In this document: piece by piece, positions 21,492-31,609 of the stretch | Numbering within the stretch: position 1 is the first letter of the stretch | Layout of the letters: each line of letters begins with the position of its first letter | Assembly (NCBI GenBank): GCA_016722945.1 | Contig: JAEQMT010000066.1 | Span: forward strand, 1-64,000 | DNA length: 64,000 nucleotides | Direction: 5' to 3' | From: Desulfofustis sp. PB-SRB1 | Lineage (GTDB): Bacteria; Desulfobacterota; Desulfobulbia; Desulfobulbales; Desulfocapsaceae | The notes under the pieces: model-generated | Told to the model about the DNA's origin: nothing | The model's database searches: none | The model's input: only the letters and a program-made list of their open reading frames with translations | Translations under genes and position numbers: made by a program

Positions 21492-22364
21492 ATGTCTACG
21501 GTAAAATTAGGACTACCCAAAGGCAGTCTTGAATCTGCCACCATTGAGTTATTTGAAAAAGCCGGCTGGAAAATTAAACCGGCGGCCCGGAACTACTTTC
21601 CGAAAATTGACGATCCCGAGCTTGATTGCTTTATTTGCCGGCCACAGGAGATGTCCAGATACATTGAAAGCGGCATGCTCGATGTTGGTATAACCGGCAA
21701 GGACTGGACTCTTGAAAATCAGTCAACGGCGATCATTGTTGCCGATCTGATCTATTCCAAAGTGAGCAAGCGGCCAACCAGATGGGTGGTGGCGGTGGCC
21801 GGCGATTCACCCATACATACCATTGAAGATCTGCGCGGCAAAAAGATCGCCACCGAATTGGTGGGAGTCACCCGGCGATTTTTCTCGGAGCGAAATATTG
21901 ATGTGGAGGTTGAGTTTTCCTGGGGAGCTACCGAGGCCAAGGTGGTGACCGGGCTGGCCGATGCCATTGTTGAGGTCACTGAAACAGAGACCACCATCAG
22001 GGCGCACGGGTTACGAATCATTCACGAGTTGATGGAATCGAACGTACAATTGATTGCCAACACCGAAGCGTGGGAGGATCCATTCAAGAAACAGAAGATC
22101 AGCAATATTTCGCTGCTTTTGCAGGGAGCATTAAATGCCGATCGGATTGTCGGGCTGAAAATGAACGTAAGAGACAGTGATCTCGATAAGCTTGTCTCCA
22201 TCCTGCCGAGCCTGAACGCACCGACCATCGCCTCGCTCTATCAGACCGACTGGTTTTCGGTGGAAACGGTAATTTCAAAAGATATTGTTCGTGACCTGAT
22301 TCCCGAACTGATGGGGCGGGGTGCCGAGGGAATTATCGAGTATCCGCTCAATAAGATAATCTGA
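21492..22364 (+). CDS. hisG: ATP phosphoribosyltransferase, long form
   Basis: First, committed enzyme of histidine synthesis, 290 residues. It is the long HisG form with the C-terminal ACT-like regulatory domain (about residues 215-290, MNVRDSDLDKLVSILPSL), so it should be feedback-inhibited by histidine without HisZ. The PRPP-binding loop is ADAIVEVTETETTI, and the start KLGLPKGSLESAT is typical. GGAGAGATCT precedes the ATG. Confidence 0.96.
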   Translation: MSTVKLGLPKGSLESATIELFEKAGWKIKPAARNYFPKIDDPELDCFICRPQEMSRYIESGMLDVGITGKDWTLENQSTAIIVADLIYSKVSKRPTRWVVAVAGDSPIHTIEDLRGKKIATELVGVTRRFFSERNIDVEVEFSWGATEAKVVTGLADAIVEVTETETTIRAHGLRIIHELMESNVQLIANTEAWEDPFKKQKISNISLLLQGALNADRIVGLKMNVRDSDLDKLVSILPSLNAPTIASLYQTDWFSVETVISKDIVRDLIPELMGRGAEGIIEYPLNKII

Positions 22365-22391
22365 GGCCAATCAAAGGTTTAATGCGGGCTG

Positions 22392-22991
22392 ATGTCATCG
22401 GGAAAAAATAAACCGTTTTCAACGGCATCATTTGTTCTGAGTGCGTATCGCACCAGCCAGATGCCGTCTGGAAATCTGCCTGAAATATGTTTTACCGGTC
22501 GTTCCAATGTGGGCAAATCAAGCCTGCTCAATACCGTGCTGAGCAGGAAAAATCTGGTAAAAACCAGTTCCAGACCTGGAAAAACCCAGTCTATTAATTT
22601 TTTTTTGGTAGATGATATCTGCCACTTTGTCGATTTGCCGGGATATGGCTATGCCAAGGTGTCAAAGTCTCTGCGGGCACAGTGGGGGAGCTTGATTGAA
22701 ACATATCTGAGAACCAGAAAGCAGCTGCGCTGTGTTGTGGTAATCATCGATTTGCGTCATGAACCAAAACGGTTCGATATGGAATTACTCAACTGGCTGC
22801 GGTTGGAAAAAAGAACATTTCTCGCTGTCTATACCAAGGCGGACAAGCTCTCATATAACAAACAGCAACAAAATGCGGCGGTTCTTGATAGAGGCCATGG
22901 ACTTGCAAAAGATCAGCGGTTCATATTTTCGGCGGCAAACGGGCAGGGGAGAGATGCATTATCGGCCACGCTGGCTTCACTGATAACGTGA
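22392..22991 (+). CDS. engB: Ribosome biogenesis GTPase EngB/YsxC
   Basis: A 199-residue small GTPase for 50S subunit assembly. G1 is GRSNVGKSSLLN, G3 is DLPGYGYAK, G4 is TKAD and G5 is FSAANGQG. It lies 27 bases after hisG and probably shares its transcript. Its last codons and stop lie inside a strong hairpin. Confidence 0.95.
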   Translation: MSSGKNKPFSTASFVLSAYRTSQMPSGNLPEICFTGRSNVGKSSLLNTVLSRKNLVKTSSRPGKTQSINFFLVDDICHFVDLPGYGYAKVSKSLRAQWGSLIETYLRTRKQLRCVVVIIDLRHEPKRFDMELLNWLRLEKRTFLAVYTKADKLSYNKQQQNAAVLDRGHGLAKDQRFIFSAANGQGRDALSATLASLIT

Positions 22992-22997
22992 AGCCAG
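22971..22997 (+). terminator. Hairpin across the engB stop codon
   Basis: A perfect 10-bp stem, CTGGCTTCAC and GTGAAGCCAG, with a 7-base loop. The TGA stop of engB forms part of the right arm. There is no clear U-run after it, so factor-independent termination is uncertain; it may instead protect the mRNA 3' end. Confidence 0.45.
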
Positions 22998-23253
22998 CCG
23001 ACTGTCGTTTGAGTGTTTGCCTATCTTGCCCAAAATTCGACATCTTCAATGTCAAAAAATCCTTGCCGTACTTTTCTAGGCAGGCTAGTATCGACTACTA
23101 CACAGTGGGCATAAAGCAGGGCGTTTGATGCCGATGCTCAAGGTTTGTATACTAACAGAAGGTTACATGGTTATCACAAACCGTTTTTGCAGGCACAAAA
23201 ACCGGCACTAGTTGCCCATTGAGGATCACAAAACGTGTTTACGAGGAGGATAT

Positions 23254-23529
23254 ATGTCCCCATACAGTCACCTGCCGTGCTGGGAAATCATGCGGTGTGC
23301 CGAGGATAAGCGGTGCCCGGCTAAAGAACATCCGGAAAAAAATTGTTGGGATATTTTTTGCGAGGCCGATCCCCGCTCAACCCATATCTGCCGAGACTGT
23401 CTCGTCTATATTGCCCGCCGGGGAGACTCCTCTCTTCCCATGGAAGAAATTGAGAGAATCATGGCTCACAGAAATTTCCTGGCATGTAAGAATCCGCTGA
23501 TTGATGATGACCGTGCGGCCACCGGCTGA
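23254..23529 (+). CDS. Small Cys-rich protein with CWEIM-type motif
   Basis: A 91-residue protein with a strong ribosome site (GGAGGATAT before ATG). It has seven Cys, in the pattern PCWEIMRC, KRCPA, KNCWDIFC, HICRDCLVY, then a lone Cys in FLACKN. This CW pattern recurs in small or fused proteins of Desulfobacterota that probably bind a metal or act in redox. I can give no reaction. It runs convergent to lepA, 8 bases apart. A longer reading from 23212 is less likely because the ribosome site points to 23254. Confidence 0.8.
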   Translation: MSPYSHLPCWEIMRCAEDKRCPAKEHPEKNCWDIFCEADPRSTHICRDCLVYIARRGDSSLPMEEIERIMAHRNFLACKNPLIDDDRAATG

Positions 23530-23537
23530 GATCGTTA

Positions 23538-25334
23538 TCAGCTGCGCTCCGTTTTTAACACGGCGAGAAATGCCGACTGCGGGATCTCTACATTACCGAC
23601 GGTTTTGAGGCGTTTCTTGCCCGCCTTCTGTTTTTCCAGCAATTTACGTTTTCTGGTGATATCGCCGCCATAGCACTTAGATGTTACATCCTTGCGCAGG
23701 GCCGAGATGTTCGTGCGGGCAATTATGGTGGTACCGATAGCAGCCTGCAGGGCGATTTTGAACATCTGCCGGGGAATTTCCTCTTTGAGCCGTTCGATAG
23801 CGCCGAGACCACGGGCCCGGGCGTTGGAACGATGTGCCAGTTGAGAAAGGGCGTCCACTGGATCGCCGTTGATTAAAATATCGAGTTTGACCAGATCACT
23901 TGGCCGATAGTCAATGAGTTCGTAATCAAAAGAGCCGTATCCCTGGGTGATGGATTTAAGCCGGTCATAATAGTCGTAAATCACCTCGGCCAGTGGCAGT
24001 TCACAGATAAGTTCGATGCGTCCGGGAGTAGGATAGAGGTAGGTGGTATTCGCCGCCCGTCGTTCCATGCACAGCGTCATTACCGCCCCCATGTATCGTT
24101 CCGGCATGAGAATGGTGGCCTTTATATACGGCTCTTCAATGGTTCTTATGGCGGAAGGATCAGGAAAATGGGATGGGTTGTCAACAAATTGCTCATCCCC
24201 ATTGCTGAGAATAAATCGGTACCGTACTGAAGGCACGGTCAGAATAAGCGACATGTCAAACTCACGCTCAAGCCGTTCCTGGACGACTTCGAGGTGCAGC
24301 AAGCCGAGAAACCCGCATCTGAATCCGAAACCCAATGCGGCGGAAGAGTCTTTCTGAAAAAATAGGGCGGCATCATTGAGCTTTAATTTTTCCAGGGCGA
24401 CGGCAAGATCTTCGTATTCATCTGAGGCAATGGGATATATCGATGAAAAAACCACCGGCTGCACCTCGCGAAAGCCGGGCAGCGGCTCCTTAGCGGGGGT
24501 TGCCCTGAGGGTGATGGTATCGCCTGGTTTGGCGTCTTCAATGGTTTTGATGCCGGCCAGGATGTAGCCGACCTCACCAGCTTGAAGAATTTTGGTACTC
24601 TGTTTTTTCAGCCGGTATACACCGACTTCTTCCACCTTGTGGACGGCGCCGGTGGACATGAATGTGATGGTATCTCCGGGGCGGACCGAACCATTGAAGA
24701 TTCGGCACGATGTGACGGTGCCGCGAAACGAATCGTAATGCGCATCGAACACAAGCGCCTGCAGGGGCGCATCGGGACTGCCGGTGGGGGGGGGAAGCAG
24801 GGCGATAATCGCTTCGAGCAGGTCATCGATGCCGGCACCCGTTTTTGCCGAGCAAAACTGAATTGTTGCACGATCCAAACCGAGATCGTTGGTTATCTGA
24901 GCTGAGACTTTATCAGGCTCCGCCGAGGGCAGGTCGATTTTGTTGATAACCGGAATAATTTCCAGATCATTTTCCATGGCAACATAGAGGTTGGCAAGCG
25001 TCTGCGCCTCGACCCCCTGGGCCGCGTCAACGAGCAGCAAGGTTCCCTCGCAGGCGGCAAGTGCACGTGAGACCTCGTAGCTGAAATCGGCATGACCGGG
25101 GGTATCGACCAGGTTTAAGATATAGGATTCACCGTTGCGTGCGGTATATGATAGACAAATGGTCTGACTCTTGATGGTAATGCCCCGTTCTCTCTCAATA
25201 TCCATGTTATCGAGAACCTGGTCGCGATATTCACGTGTGGAGAGCAGACCGCAGCGCTGGATTATTCGGTCGGCCAGGGTTGATTTGCCATGGTCGATAT
25301 GCGCGATTATACTGAAATTTCTGATGTTTTTCAT
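23538..25334 (-). CDS. lepA: Elongation factor 4
   Basis: A 598-residue translational GTPase that back-translocates stalled ribosomes. G1 AHIDHGKSTLADRI starts at residue 10; G2 RERGITI, G3 DTPGHADF and G4 NKIDLPSA follow. The LepA-specific C-terminal domain is present (RNILISALRKDVTSKCYGGD-type segment near 550 and KKRLKTVGNVEIPQSAF at the end). Full length, stand-alone. Confidence 0.97.
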   Translation of the reverse strand: MKNIRNFSIIAHIDHGKSTLADRIIQRCGLLSTREYRDQVLDNMDIERERGITIKSQTICLSYTARNGESYILNLVDTPGHADFSYEVSRALAACEGTLLLVDAAQGVEAQTLANLYVAMENDLEIIPVINKIDLPSAEPDKVSAQITNDLGLDRATIQFCSAKTGAGIDDLLEAIIALLPPPTGSPDAPLQALVFDAHYDSFRGTVTSCRIFNGSVRPGDTITFMSTGAVHKVEEVGVYRLKKQSTKILQAGEVGYILAGIKTIEDAKPGDTITLRATPAKEPLPGFREVQPVVFSSIYPIASDEYEDLAVALEKLKLNDAALFFQKDSSAALGFGFRCGFLGLLHLEVVQERLEREFDMSLILTVPSVRYRFILSNGDEQFVDNPSHFPDPSAIRTIEEPYIKATILMPERYMGAVMTLCMERRAANTTYLYPTPGRIELICELPLAEVIYDYYDRLKSITQGYGSFDYELIDYRPSDLVKLDILINGDPVDALSQLAHRSNARARGLGAIERLKEEIPRQMFKIALQAAIGTTIIARTNISALRKDVTSKCYGGDITRKRKLLEKQKAGKKRLKTVGNVEIPQSAFLAVLKTERS

Positions 25335-25560
25335 GTATATCAGGGAATCAATTCAGCACGACATTCAGCAGAGCGGCAAGCAGCGGCCACCGCTTCACAT
25401 TCACGTGATGAAATAATCTTAGATAGTGCGGACGAAATATGGTATGGTATGAGTTTATGAGAAGCACCTAGCCCATCCGCGTCGGATGGTTTACGCCTGC
25501 TCAATAGTTTGCTATGCGAAGCTGCGTATCTCGTGAATTACCTCAATGAGAGCACTATAG

Positions 25561-26529
25561 ATGGACACTAAAAATAATTCAATCGTTTCCACTGAGGAGA
25601 AGATGCAAAATCCTCTGGTGGCCCTCTCCGATGACGAAAACCTTCCGGTTCTCAGTAACCCTGCCTTGCATCGGTATCTACAGGAAATCAGTCAGTATGA
25701 ATTGCTCTCTCGTGAGGAAACCGAGGAATTAGCTATTAAATTCAGAAAGACTGGTGATCCAAACGCGGCGTATCGACTGGTGTCCGCCAACCTTCGGCTG
25801 GTGGTGAAGGTGGCAATGGATTTCCAGAAGTACTGGATGCAAAATTTTATGGATCTCATCCAGGAGGGCAACGTTGGGCTGGTTCAGGCGACCAAAAAGT
25901 TCGACCCTTATCGGGGGGTGAAATTTTCTTACTATGCGGCTTACTGGATCCGTGCCTATGTCTTGAAATTTATCATGGACAATTGGAGGCTGGTGAAAAT
26001 CGGCACCACCCAGGCCCAGCGAAAACTCTTTTTCAGTCTGAACAAGGAGAAGAAACTGCTCGAGGCCCAAGGCTTTAAACCGGAGCCCAAGCTGCTGGCC
26101 GAGCGCCTCAACGTCAAGAAAAAAGAAGTAGTGGAGATGAGCCAGCGGATGGATAGCTGGGACGTATCTCTGGAAAGCCCGGTCAAGAACGACTCCGACG
26201 ATGAGCAGAAGAATTTTATTCCCAGCGATGGACCTGATATCGAGTCTAAGATCGCCGGGAAGGAGATGAAACGGCGACTTGGTCAACTTCTGGAAGAGTT
26301 GAAAACGAGTCTTAACGATAAAGAGCGGATGATTTTAGAAGATCGACTCCTTACCGATGAACCACTCACCCTGCAGAACATTGCCGATAAGTTTAACATC
26401 TCGCGCGAGCGGGTACGCCAGATAGAGGTTAATCTGCTTGCCAAAATGAAAAAATATCTGGAAGCGGAGATGCCTGATATCGTGGATTTCTTTGATGGTG
26501 AAAAAATCATTGTCAACGCCCACGACTGA
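25561..26529 (+). CDS. rpoH: RNA polymerase sigma-32-type factor
   Basis: A 322-residue alternative sigma factor of the heat-shock group. Region 2 has DLIQEGNVGLVQATKKFD and the -10 recognition helix SYYAAYWIRAYVLKFI; region 4 ends with the helix-turn-helix FNISRERVRQIEVN. The spacing and the linker QRKLFFSLNKEKK, near the RpoH box, support sigma-32 rather than sigma-70. It starts well apart from lepA, which is read in the other direction, so the 226-base gap should hold both promoters. The next gene begins 43 bases on. Confidence 0.92.
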   Translation: MDTKNNSIVSTEEKMQNPLVALSDDENLPVLSNPALHRYLQEISQYELLSREETEELAIKFRKTGDPNAAYRLVSANLRLVVKVAMDFQKYWMQNFMDLIQEGNVGLVQATKKFDPYRGVKFSYYAAYWIRAYVLKFIMDNWRLVKIGTTQAQRKLFFSLNKEKKLLEAQGFKPEPKLLAERLNVKKKEVVEMSQRMDSWDVSLESPVKNDSDDEQKNFIPSDGPDIESKIAGKEMKRRLGQLLEELKTSLNDKERMILEDRLLTDEPLTLQNIADKFNISRERVRQIEVNLLAKMKKYLEAEMPDIVDFFDGEKIIVNAHD

Positions 26530-26572
26530 TTTTTATTTCCAGGGTTCCTTCACATACCAATTCTCAGCACTA

Positions 26573-27745
26573 ATGAACATACCCCTGCTTGATCTAAAAC
26601 CTCAGCTCAATGAACTGAGAGATGAATTAGCTACGGCACTTCTTGAGGCGATGGATTCCACCCGGTACATCATGGGACCGGAAGTTGAATCCCTGGAAAA
26701 CGAGGTCGCTCAATACTGCACGGTTGCCCATGGTATCGGCGTATCGAGCGGCACGGATGCCCTGCTGGCGACCCTGATGGCCCTGGATATCGGCCACGGC
26801 GATTACGTTGTAACGACCCCATTTTCGTTTTTTGCTACCATGGGGGTCATTCTTCGGGTCGGCGCCACTCCGCTGTTTGCCGATATTGATCCGGTTACCT
26901 TCAATTGTGACGCTACCCAGGTAGAGGCTGTTCTGGCAGAGAACCGCGACAAGCCGATTAAGGCCATCATTGTCGTGCACCTGTTCGGACAATGTGCCGA
27001 TATGCACCATTTCAGACAATTGGGTGCACGACATAATATTGACGTTATTGAAGATGCTGCTCAGGCAATCGGCGCTGAATTTCCCGATACCGCTAACGGC
27101 ACCACTACCTGGTATAAGGCTGGATCGTTGGGCGATGCCGGCTGTTTTTCTTTTTTTCCGTCAAAGAACCTTGGCGCCATGGGGGATGGCGGCATGGTGG
27201 TGTGCCGTGAAGAGTCGTTGGCCCATCGGTTGCGGCTGATGCGCAATCATGGAGCACATCCCAAGTATTTTCACTCTCTGATCGGCGGTAATTTCCGTCT
27301 TGATGCAATGCAGGCCGCTCTGCTTCGCGTCAAGTTCAAGCATCTGGAAAAATGGCACGCCATGAGGCGGCAAAATGCCCAGGTCTATAACGATCTATTT
27401 ACAGAAGCTGGTACGGAACTTCCCGTCATAACCCCGCAAGCCATCTATCAACGGTGCGACAATAGCGCCACCCACAATTATCACATATACAACCAGTACG
27501 TTATTCGTGTTGAAAGACGCGACGCTTTGCGACAACACCTGCGGAACAACAGCGTTGCCTCGGAAATTTACTATCCCCTTGGATTGCATCAGCAACAATG
27601 CATTTCCCATTTAAACACCGCGACCATGCCACTGCCGCATACCGAAAAGGCAGCGGATGGCAGCCTGGCTTTGCCTATCTATCCGGGGCTCAGCCGCACT
27701 ATGCAGGAATATGTGGTTGAGAAAATCAGAGAGTTTTATCGTTGA
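26573..27745 (+). CDS. DegT/DnrJ/EryC1-family PLP aminotransferase
   Basis: A 390-residue type I fold PLP enzyme of the sugar aminotransferase family. It has GVSSGTDALLATLMALD, VIEDAAQAIGAEF and the lysine segment FSFFPSKNLGAMGDGG, where Lys binds PLP. Such enzymes aminate nucleotide-linked keto sugars for surface polysaccharides; the substrate cannot be told here. The ATG at 26573 fits the family start (NIPLLDLKPQL). Its stop overlaps the start of the TPR gene. Confidence 0.9.
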   Translation: MNIPLLDLKPQLNELRDELATALLEAMDSTRYIMGPEVESLENEVAQYCTVAHGIGVSSGTDALLATLMALDIGHGDYVVTTPFSFFATMGVILRVGATPLFADIDPVTFNCDATQVEAVLAENRDKPIKAIIVVHLFGQCADMHHFRQLGARHNIDVIEDAAQAIGAEFPDTANGTTTWYKAGSLGDAGCFSFFPSKNLGAMGDGGMVVCREESLAHRLRLMRNHGAHPKYFHSLIGGNFRLDAMQAALLRVKFKHLEKWHAMRRQNAQVYNDLFTEAGTELPVITPQAIYQRCDNSATHNYHIYNQYVIRVERRDALRQHLRNNSVASEIYYPLGLHQQQCISHLNTATMPLPHTEKAADGSLALPIYPGLSRTMQEYVVEKIREFYR

Positions 27746-30252
27746 TGAGTAAACCGGTTGCTATCCGCACACTTCTTAGTATGGCGCTGTTGTCCTGTCT
27801 CTGGTGCGCTCCGATTCAAATATATGGCGCGGTACCTGAAAGTTCGCGGATCGATGTGGTAGATGAAACCGCGGAAAAGCCCGACTGGAAAACGAAATGG
27901 GATGAGGCGAGGGGATACGTTGAGTCAGGGGAATATGAAAAGGCCGCCCTGCTTTATGAAGAAATAACCGAGCAAAAGCCACACAGTGAAGAGCTTCAGT
28001 GGGAATACTTCAATGTGCTGCTGGTAAGTGAGCGTTTTACCGAAGCTGAGCTGCTCATCGATACACTGCTTGCTGCTCATCCCATGCATCCACCATATCT
28101 GATCCATGGTGGCACGGTTGCGCTGAATAATCGCAACTATTCTAAAGCGCTGGACTATTTCAGCACCCTCTATGAGTATGACCCCCTTGGAGAAGATAGC
28201 GTTGCCGCCCTGCACGGCATGATCAATGCCCTCAGCGGACTGGGTCTGGAGGAGATTACCACACCGCTCTGGCAGCAGGTCTACCTGCGTGATGATCTGG
28301 ACAAAGAAACCCTGCTGGCGCTGGCACGCCTCTATTATCGGTCCGGTTCAATTCAGGGCTCTGCCCGCTATTTCGATGAACTGATCACAAAATACAGAGT
28401 AAGCATTGAGGTGTGTCATGAGGCGGCCTTGGCATTTGATGATGCGGGTCAACATGACCTGGCGGCCAAACAGTGGCAACGCTACCTTGATGAACATCCA
28501 ACCTATCACGTTTTTAGAGAAAAATTGGTGCAGTATCTGCTTGCCACCAAACAGTATACGGAAGCTCTGCCGCACCTGCTGCTTCTTATCGAAAGCGAAG
28601 TAAGCCAGCCTCGTTATCTGCTGGAGGCCGCCGATATCTATCTGTACCGAATGGGAAGAATCGATAAAGCTCTCAATTTTTATGAGCGGTACCATATCGA
28701 ACATCCAGATGAGAGAGAGATTTTGTCACTCATTGGACAATTGCGGCTCATCCTTGCCGACGATCTGCTGGCCATCATAGAAAACGATGGCGCCTGGAAA
28801 TTATGGATCGATTTGTCCAACGTCACTCCCGGAAGGTTAGGGATATATCAGGCCATGGCGCAATTGTTGGAGCAACTGGAAAAAACCGAAGATCTAAAAG
28901 AAGTGCTCACCATTATCACCATGCATAAACCCGATGATTTTGCCAATCGGGAAAAACTTGCTCGCATGCACCTGGACGAGCAGTCCTATTCGGAGTGCCA
29001 GCTCTTATTGGGTGATGCGCATGAATATGAGAACGTTCCTGAATCCGTTTTTTTGCTCAAAGCGCAATGCGATCGCATGGCTGGTGATGAACAGAGTCTC
29101 ATACGCTCTTATTCAGAATATATCGGGCGATCCTCCCGTGCAGCACTAGAGTATCCGGTTGTTTATGACACTATCAGGCTGGCTGGTGATATCGGAGATG
29201 CTCATCTCCTGCAAGAGATTACACCCCTGGTGAATGACTATATTCAACAGCACGGAGAAGAATCCGATATAATCACGGAAACCTATTTCCAGGCTCTGTT
29301 GGATAACAAATTATTCAAGACCGCCGAAGTCTTCCTCGATACTTTGCCTGAATCTATTGATGATTATTTCGGTGCAGAGGGTGCCGAATTGCGTATTGAA
29401 ATCTACCGGCAGCGCGGCGAAGACGAAAAGGTACGGTCACTGCTGCGCCGATTACATAGAGAAGATAGTGCTTCACCGGTAATTCTCTTGGCCCTGATCG
29501 AGCAGTCACTTCAAGATGGAGACTATTTTCTCGCTGCTCTGAGCATCGACAATCTGGCAGCCATGCTGGATGACCTAGCGGATGGTGAAGCAAAAGAAAA
29601 AACATTGGCACGCCTTACCAAGAGCAAGGGTTTGCTCTTGTCGGGACTTGGCCGATTTGACAAAGGTATTGACCTGATGCTTGGCTATCTAGAGCAAAAC
29701 CTTTCCTGGCAGCCGGTTTATGCGGAGCAGATGGATCTGGCTCTTTTGGTGTTACGGGAACTTCTCAGTACAGAAGATTTTGCCAGATGTGGAACAGTGG
29801 CCGCCAAATTTCGAGGTAACCTGACAAGGAGGCCCGAACTGCACGCCATTGCTGTCATTGCCCGGGTATTGAGTGAAAACAACCAGATTGAAAGGGCGCG
29901 GGCGATACTGCAAGATCTGCTTGGCAGATCGCCTGTTTCCTCTGCAATTGCAATATGCAATGAACTGGTGGCGTTACACTACTACGATGCGGCCTATTCT
30001 CTGCTTCAAGAAATTGTTCTTGAATACCCTGAATCTTCGCGTATTCTCTACCTCCTTGCCGACTCTGCTCAGGCAACTGCTCGTTACCTGGAGGCATTGC
30101 ACTATTACCGGGAACTAAGCACACTGTTTCCAGGCGAGCCATACTTTGCCGAGCGGGTTAATGAGGTCGAAAGCCTTTTGGGTGAGGGGGTTGCCGTAAC
30201 ATTTTATTCTCAGCCGGGTGACACTCTCCGCGAAGCCATCCGGATCCATTGA
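27745..30252 (+). CDS. Large exported tetratricopeptide-repeat protein
   Basis: 835 residues with an N-terminal signal peptide (SKPVAIRTLLSMALLSCLW, cleavage likely after IYGA). The rest is helical with many degenerate TPR units, for example GEYEKAALLYEEITEQKP and RNYSKALDYFSTLYEYDP. No catalytic motif is seen. The start ATG overlaps the stop of the aminotransferase (TGATG), so the two are probably co-translated; a scaffold role in polysaccharide synthesis or export, as for PelB/BcsC-like TPR proteins, is possible but inferred. Confidence 0.85.
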   Translation: MSKPVAIRTLLSMALLSCLWCAPIQIYGAVPESSRIDVVDETAEKPDWKTKWDEARGYVESGEYEKAALLYEEITEQKPHSEELQWEYFNVLLVSERFTEAELLIDTLLAAHPMHPPYLIHGGTVALNNRNYSKALDYFSTLYEYDPLGEDSVAALHGMINALSGLGLEEITTPLWQQVYLRDDLDKETLLALARLYYRSGSIQGSARYFDELITKYRVSIEVCHEAALAFDDAGQHDLAAKQWQRYLDEHPTYHVFREKLVQYLLATKQYTEALPHLLLLIESEVSQPRYLLEAADIYLYRMGRIDKALNFYERYHIEHPDEREILSLIGQLRLILADDLLAIIENDGAWKLWIDLSNVTPGRLGIYQAMAQLLEQLEKTEDLKEVLTIITMHKPDDFANREKLARMHLDEQSYSECQLLLGDAHEYENVPESVFLLKAQCDRMAGDEQSLIRSYSEYIGRSSRAALEYPVVYDTIRLAGDIGDAHLLQEITPLVNDYIQQHGEESDIITETYFQALLDNKLFKTAEVFLDTLPESIDDYFGAEGAELRIEIYRQRGEDEKVRSLLRRLHREDSASPVILLALIEQSLQDGDYFLAALSIDNLAAMLDDLADGEAKEKTLARLTKSKGLLLSGLGRFDKGIDLMLGYLEQNLSWQPVYAEQMDLALLVLRELLSTEDFARCGTVAAKFRGNLTRRPELHAIAVIARVLSENNQIERARAILQDLLGRSPVSSAIAICNELVALHYYDAAYSLLQEIVLEYPESSRILYLLADSAQATARYLEALHYYRELSTLFPGEPYFAERVNEVESLLGEGVAVTFYSQPGDTLREAIRIH

Positions 30253-30337
30253 TTTTTATCCAGTCTGGTCACACTTTTCAATTTTTATAACACCGCGCGG
30301 CTGATGCTTCATTGCCGACACTTTCAGGAGATTTTTG

Positions 30338-30826
30338 ATGGTTGAAAGAATTCCCATTTCTAAAGATGGTTATCAAAAATTAAAAGCAGAACTCGAGCAG
30401 CTTGAACGGGTGGATCGCAGAGCCGTGGTTAAGGCGATAGAGGTGGCGCGTGGCCATGGTGATCTCAAGGAAAATGCCGAATATCATGCCGCCAAAGAGC
30501 GCCAGGGCATGATTGAGGCACGAGTTCTTGAGCTGAAGGACAAACTTGGCCGTGCTGAGATCATTGACTGTACGAAGGTCTCCACCGAACGGGCGGTTTT
30601 CGGCACGGTGGTAAGTGTGTTGGACCTGGAAACCGAAGAAGAGTTGACCTATCAATTGCTCGGCCCAGAAGAGGCCGATGTGAAAAAGGGATCAATATCG
30701 GTGTTATCACCACTTGGCCGCAGTTTCCTCGGCAAGGAGGTCGGCGATGAGGTTTTTGCAAAAACCCCCGGCGGCACCAGGGAGTTTGAGATTCTCCGGA
30801 TCAGCTCCGCGGGAAACGAGTCGTGA
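30338..30826 (+). CDS. greA: Transcription elongation factor GreA
   Basis: 162 residues. The N-terminal coiled coil carries the acidic tip DLKENAEYHAAKERQ, which stimulates RNA polymerase transcript cleavage. The C-terminal FKBP-like domain follows (TYQLLGPEEAD, ISVLSPLGRSFLGK). CAGGAGATTTTTG precedes the ATG at 30338. Confidence 0.96.
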   Translation: MVERIPISKDGYQKLKAELEQLERVDRRAVVKAIEVARGHGDLKENAEYHAAKERQGMIEARVLELKDKLGRAEIIDCTKVSTERAVFGTVVSVLDLETEEELTYQLLGPEEADVKKGSISVLSPLGRSFLGKEVGDEVFAKTPGGTREFEILRISSAGNES

Positions 30827-30972
30827 TGTTCCCGTTGATACCTTTGCATCCGTGATGCAGGTGCTGATCCGGTATCATGAGTTAATGGAAATTACCGGAT
30901 TCCCTCTTACGGGGGGTGACGGTTAAAAGCGGTTTTGGGTTTTGCGAGTGTATCAACCTTTAAAATTTCTCC

Positions 30973-31563
30973 CTATTGGTCTGGCGAAACAAACCCGCTC
31001 ATGAAGATCTCCAATACCTGCTCGGTAGTCTGTTCAAGGGTGTAGGAAGGCGAGTCCTGATCCGTCCACACCCGCGAAACTTCATCGAGTGCGCCGAAGA
31101 ATACCCGTTTGGCGATATCCGGCAAAATGTCCTGTCGGTAGATATTTTCTTTCTGCCCCTGTTCGATAATCCATGAGATCAGGTCGAGGTATTCGCGAAA
31201 GGTCTGATTTCGGTACTCCTTGACCAGACGATCGCTCTGACGAAGTTCGATATGGATGATTTCGGCTAGATTCCGATTGCGTTTCATTGCTGCCAGATGC
31301 TTTTGAGCAAAGATCCGAAGCATCTGCCGGGGGTCTGTTTCCTGTTCTATGGTGTATTTAATATGTTCGATGATCTTGCCGATTTCTTCTTCCAGTAAAG
31401 AGATCAGAATATCGAACTTGTTGTTGAAATAGAGATAAATGGTACCGTCCGCCACCTTTGCTTCTTTGGCTACATCGGCGATACGGGCGTTGAAAAATCC
31501 TTTCTTGGCAAAAACCTTGGTTGCCGCGGATATTATCTTTTTGTGCTTGTCAGGAGATTTCAT
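30973..31563 (-). CDS. TetR-family transcriptional regulator
   Basis: 196 residues. The DNA-binding domain shows KKGFFNARIADVAKEA and the recognition helix DGTIYLYFNNKFD. The ligand-binding part resembles the FadR/YsiA-type regulators of fatty acid degradation (IIEHIKYTIEQE, IHIELRQSDR), which bind acyl-CoA; this is a family-level guess. A palindrome lies 29 bases before its start, which suggests self-regulation. Confidence 0.9.
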   Translation of the reverse strand: MKSPDKHKKIISAATKVFAKKGFFNARIADVAKEAKVADGTIYLYFNNKFDILISLLEEEIGKIIEHIKYTIEQETDPRQMLRIFAQKHLAAMKRNRNLAEIIHIELRQSDRLVKEYRNQTFREYLDLISWIIEQGQKENIYRQDILPDIAKRVFFGALDEVSRVWTDQDSPSYTLEQTTEQVLEIFMSGFVSPDQ

Positions 31564-31591
31564 CCATCGAGGCCGGGATAAGTCACAATTA

Positions 31592-31609
31592 TGAATGAAT
31601 AATCACTCA
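31592..31609. promoter_or_regulatory. Probable TetR operator upstream of the regulator gene
   Basis: TGAATGA-ATAA-TCACTCA, a palindrome with one mismatch, of the form common for TetR-type regulators of this group. A related site, TGAATGA-ACGC-TCACTCT, occurs at 40361-40378. Confidence 0.6.

Noticed and set aside
25335-25560. CIRCE or other heat-shock operator before rpoH
   Set aside because: No TTAGCACTC-N9-GAGTGCTAA-type repeat was found in this gap.
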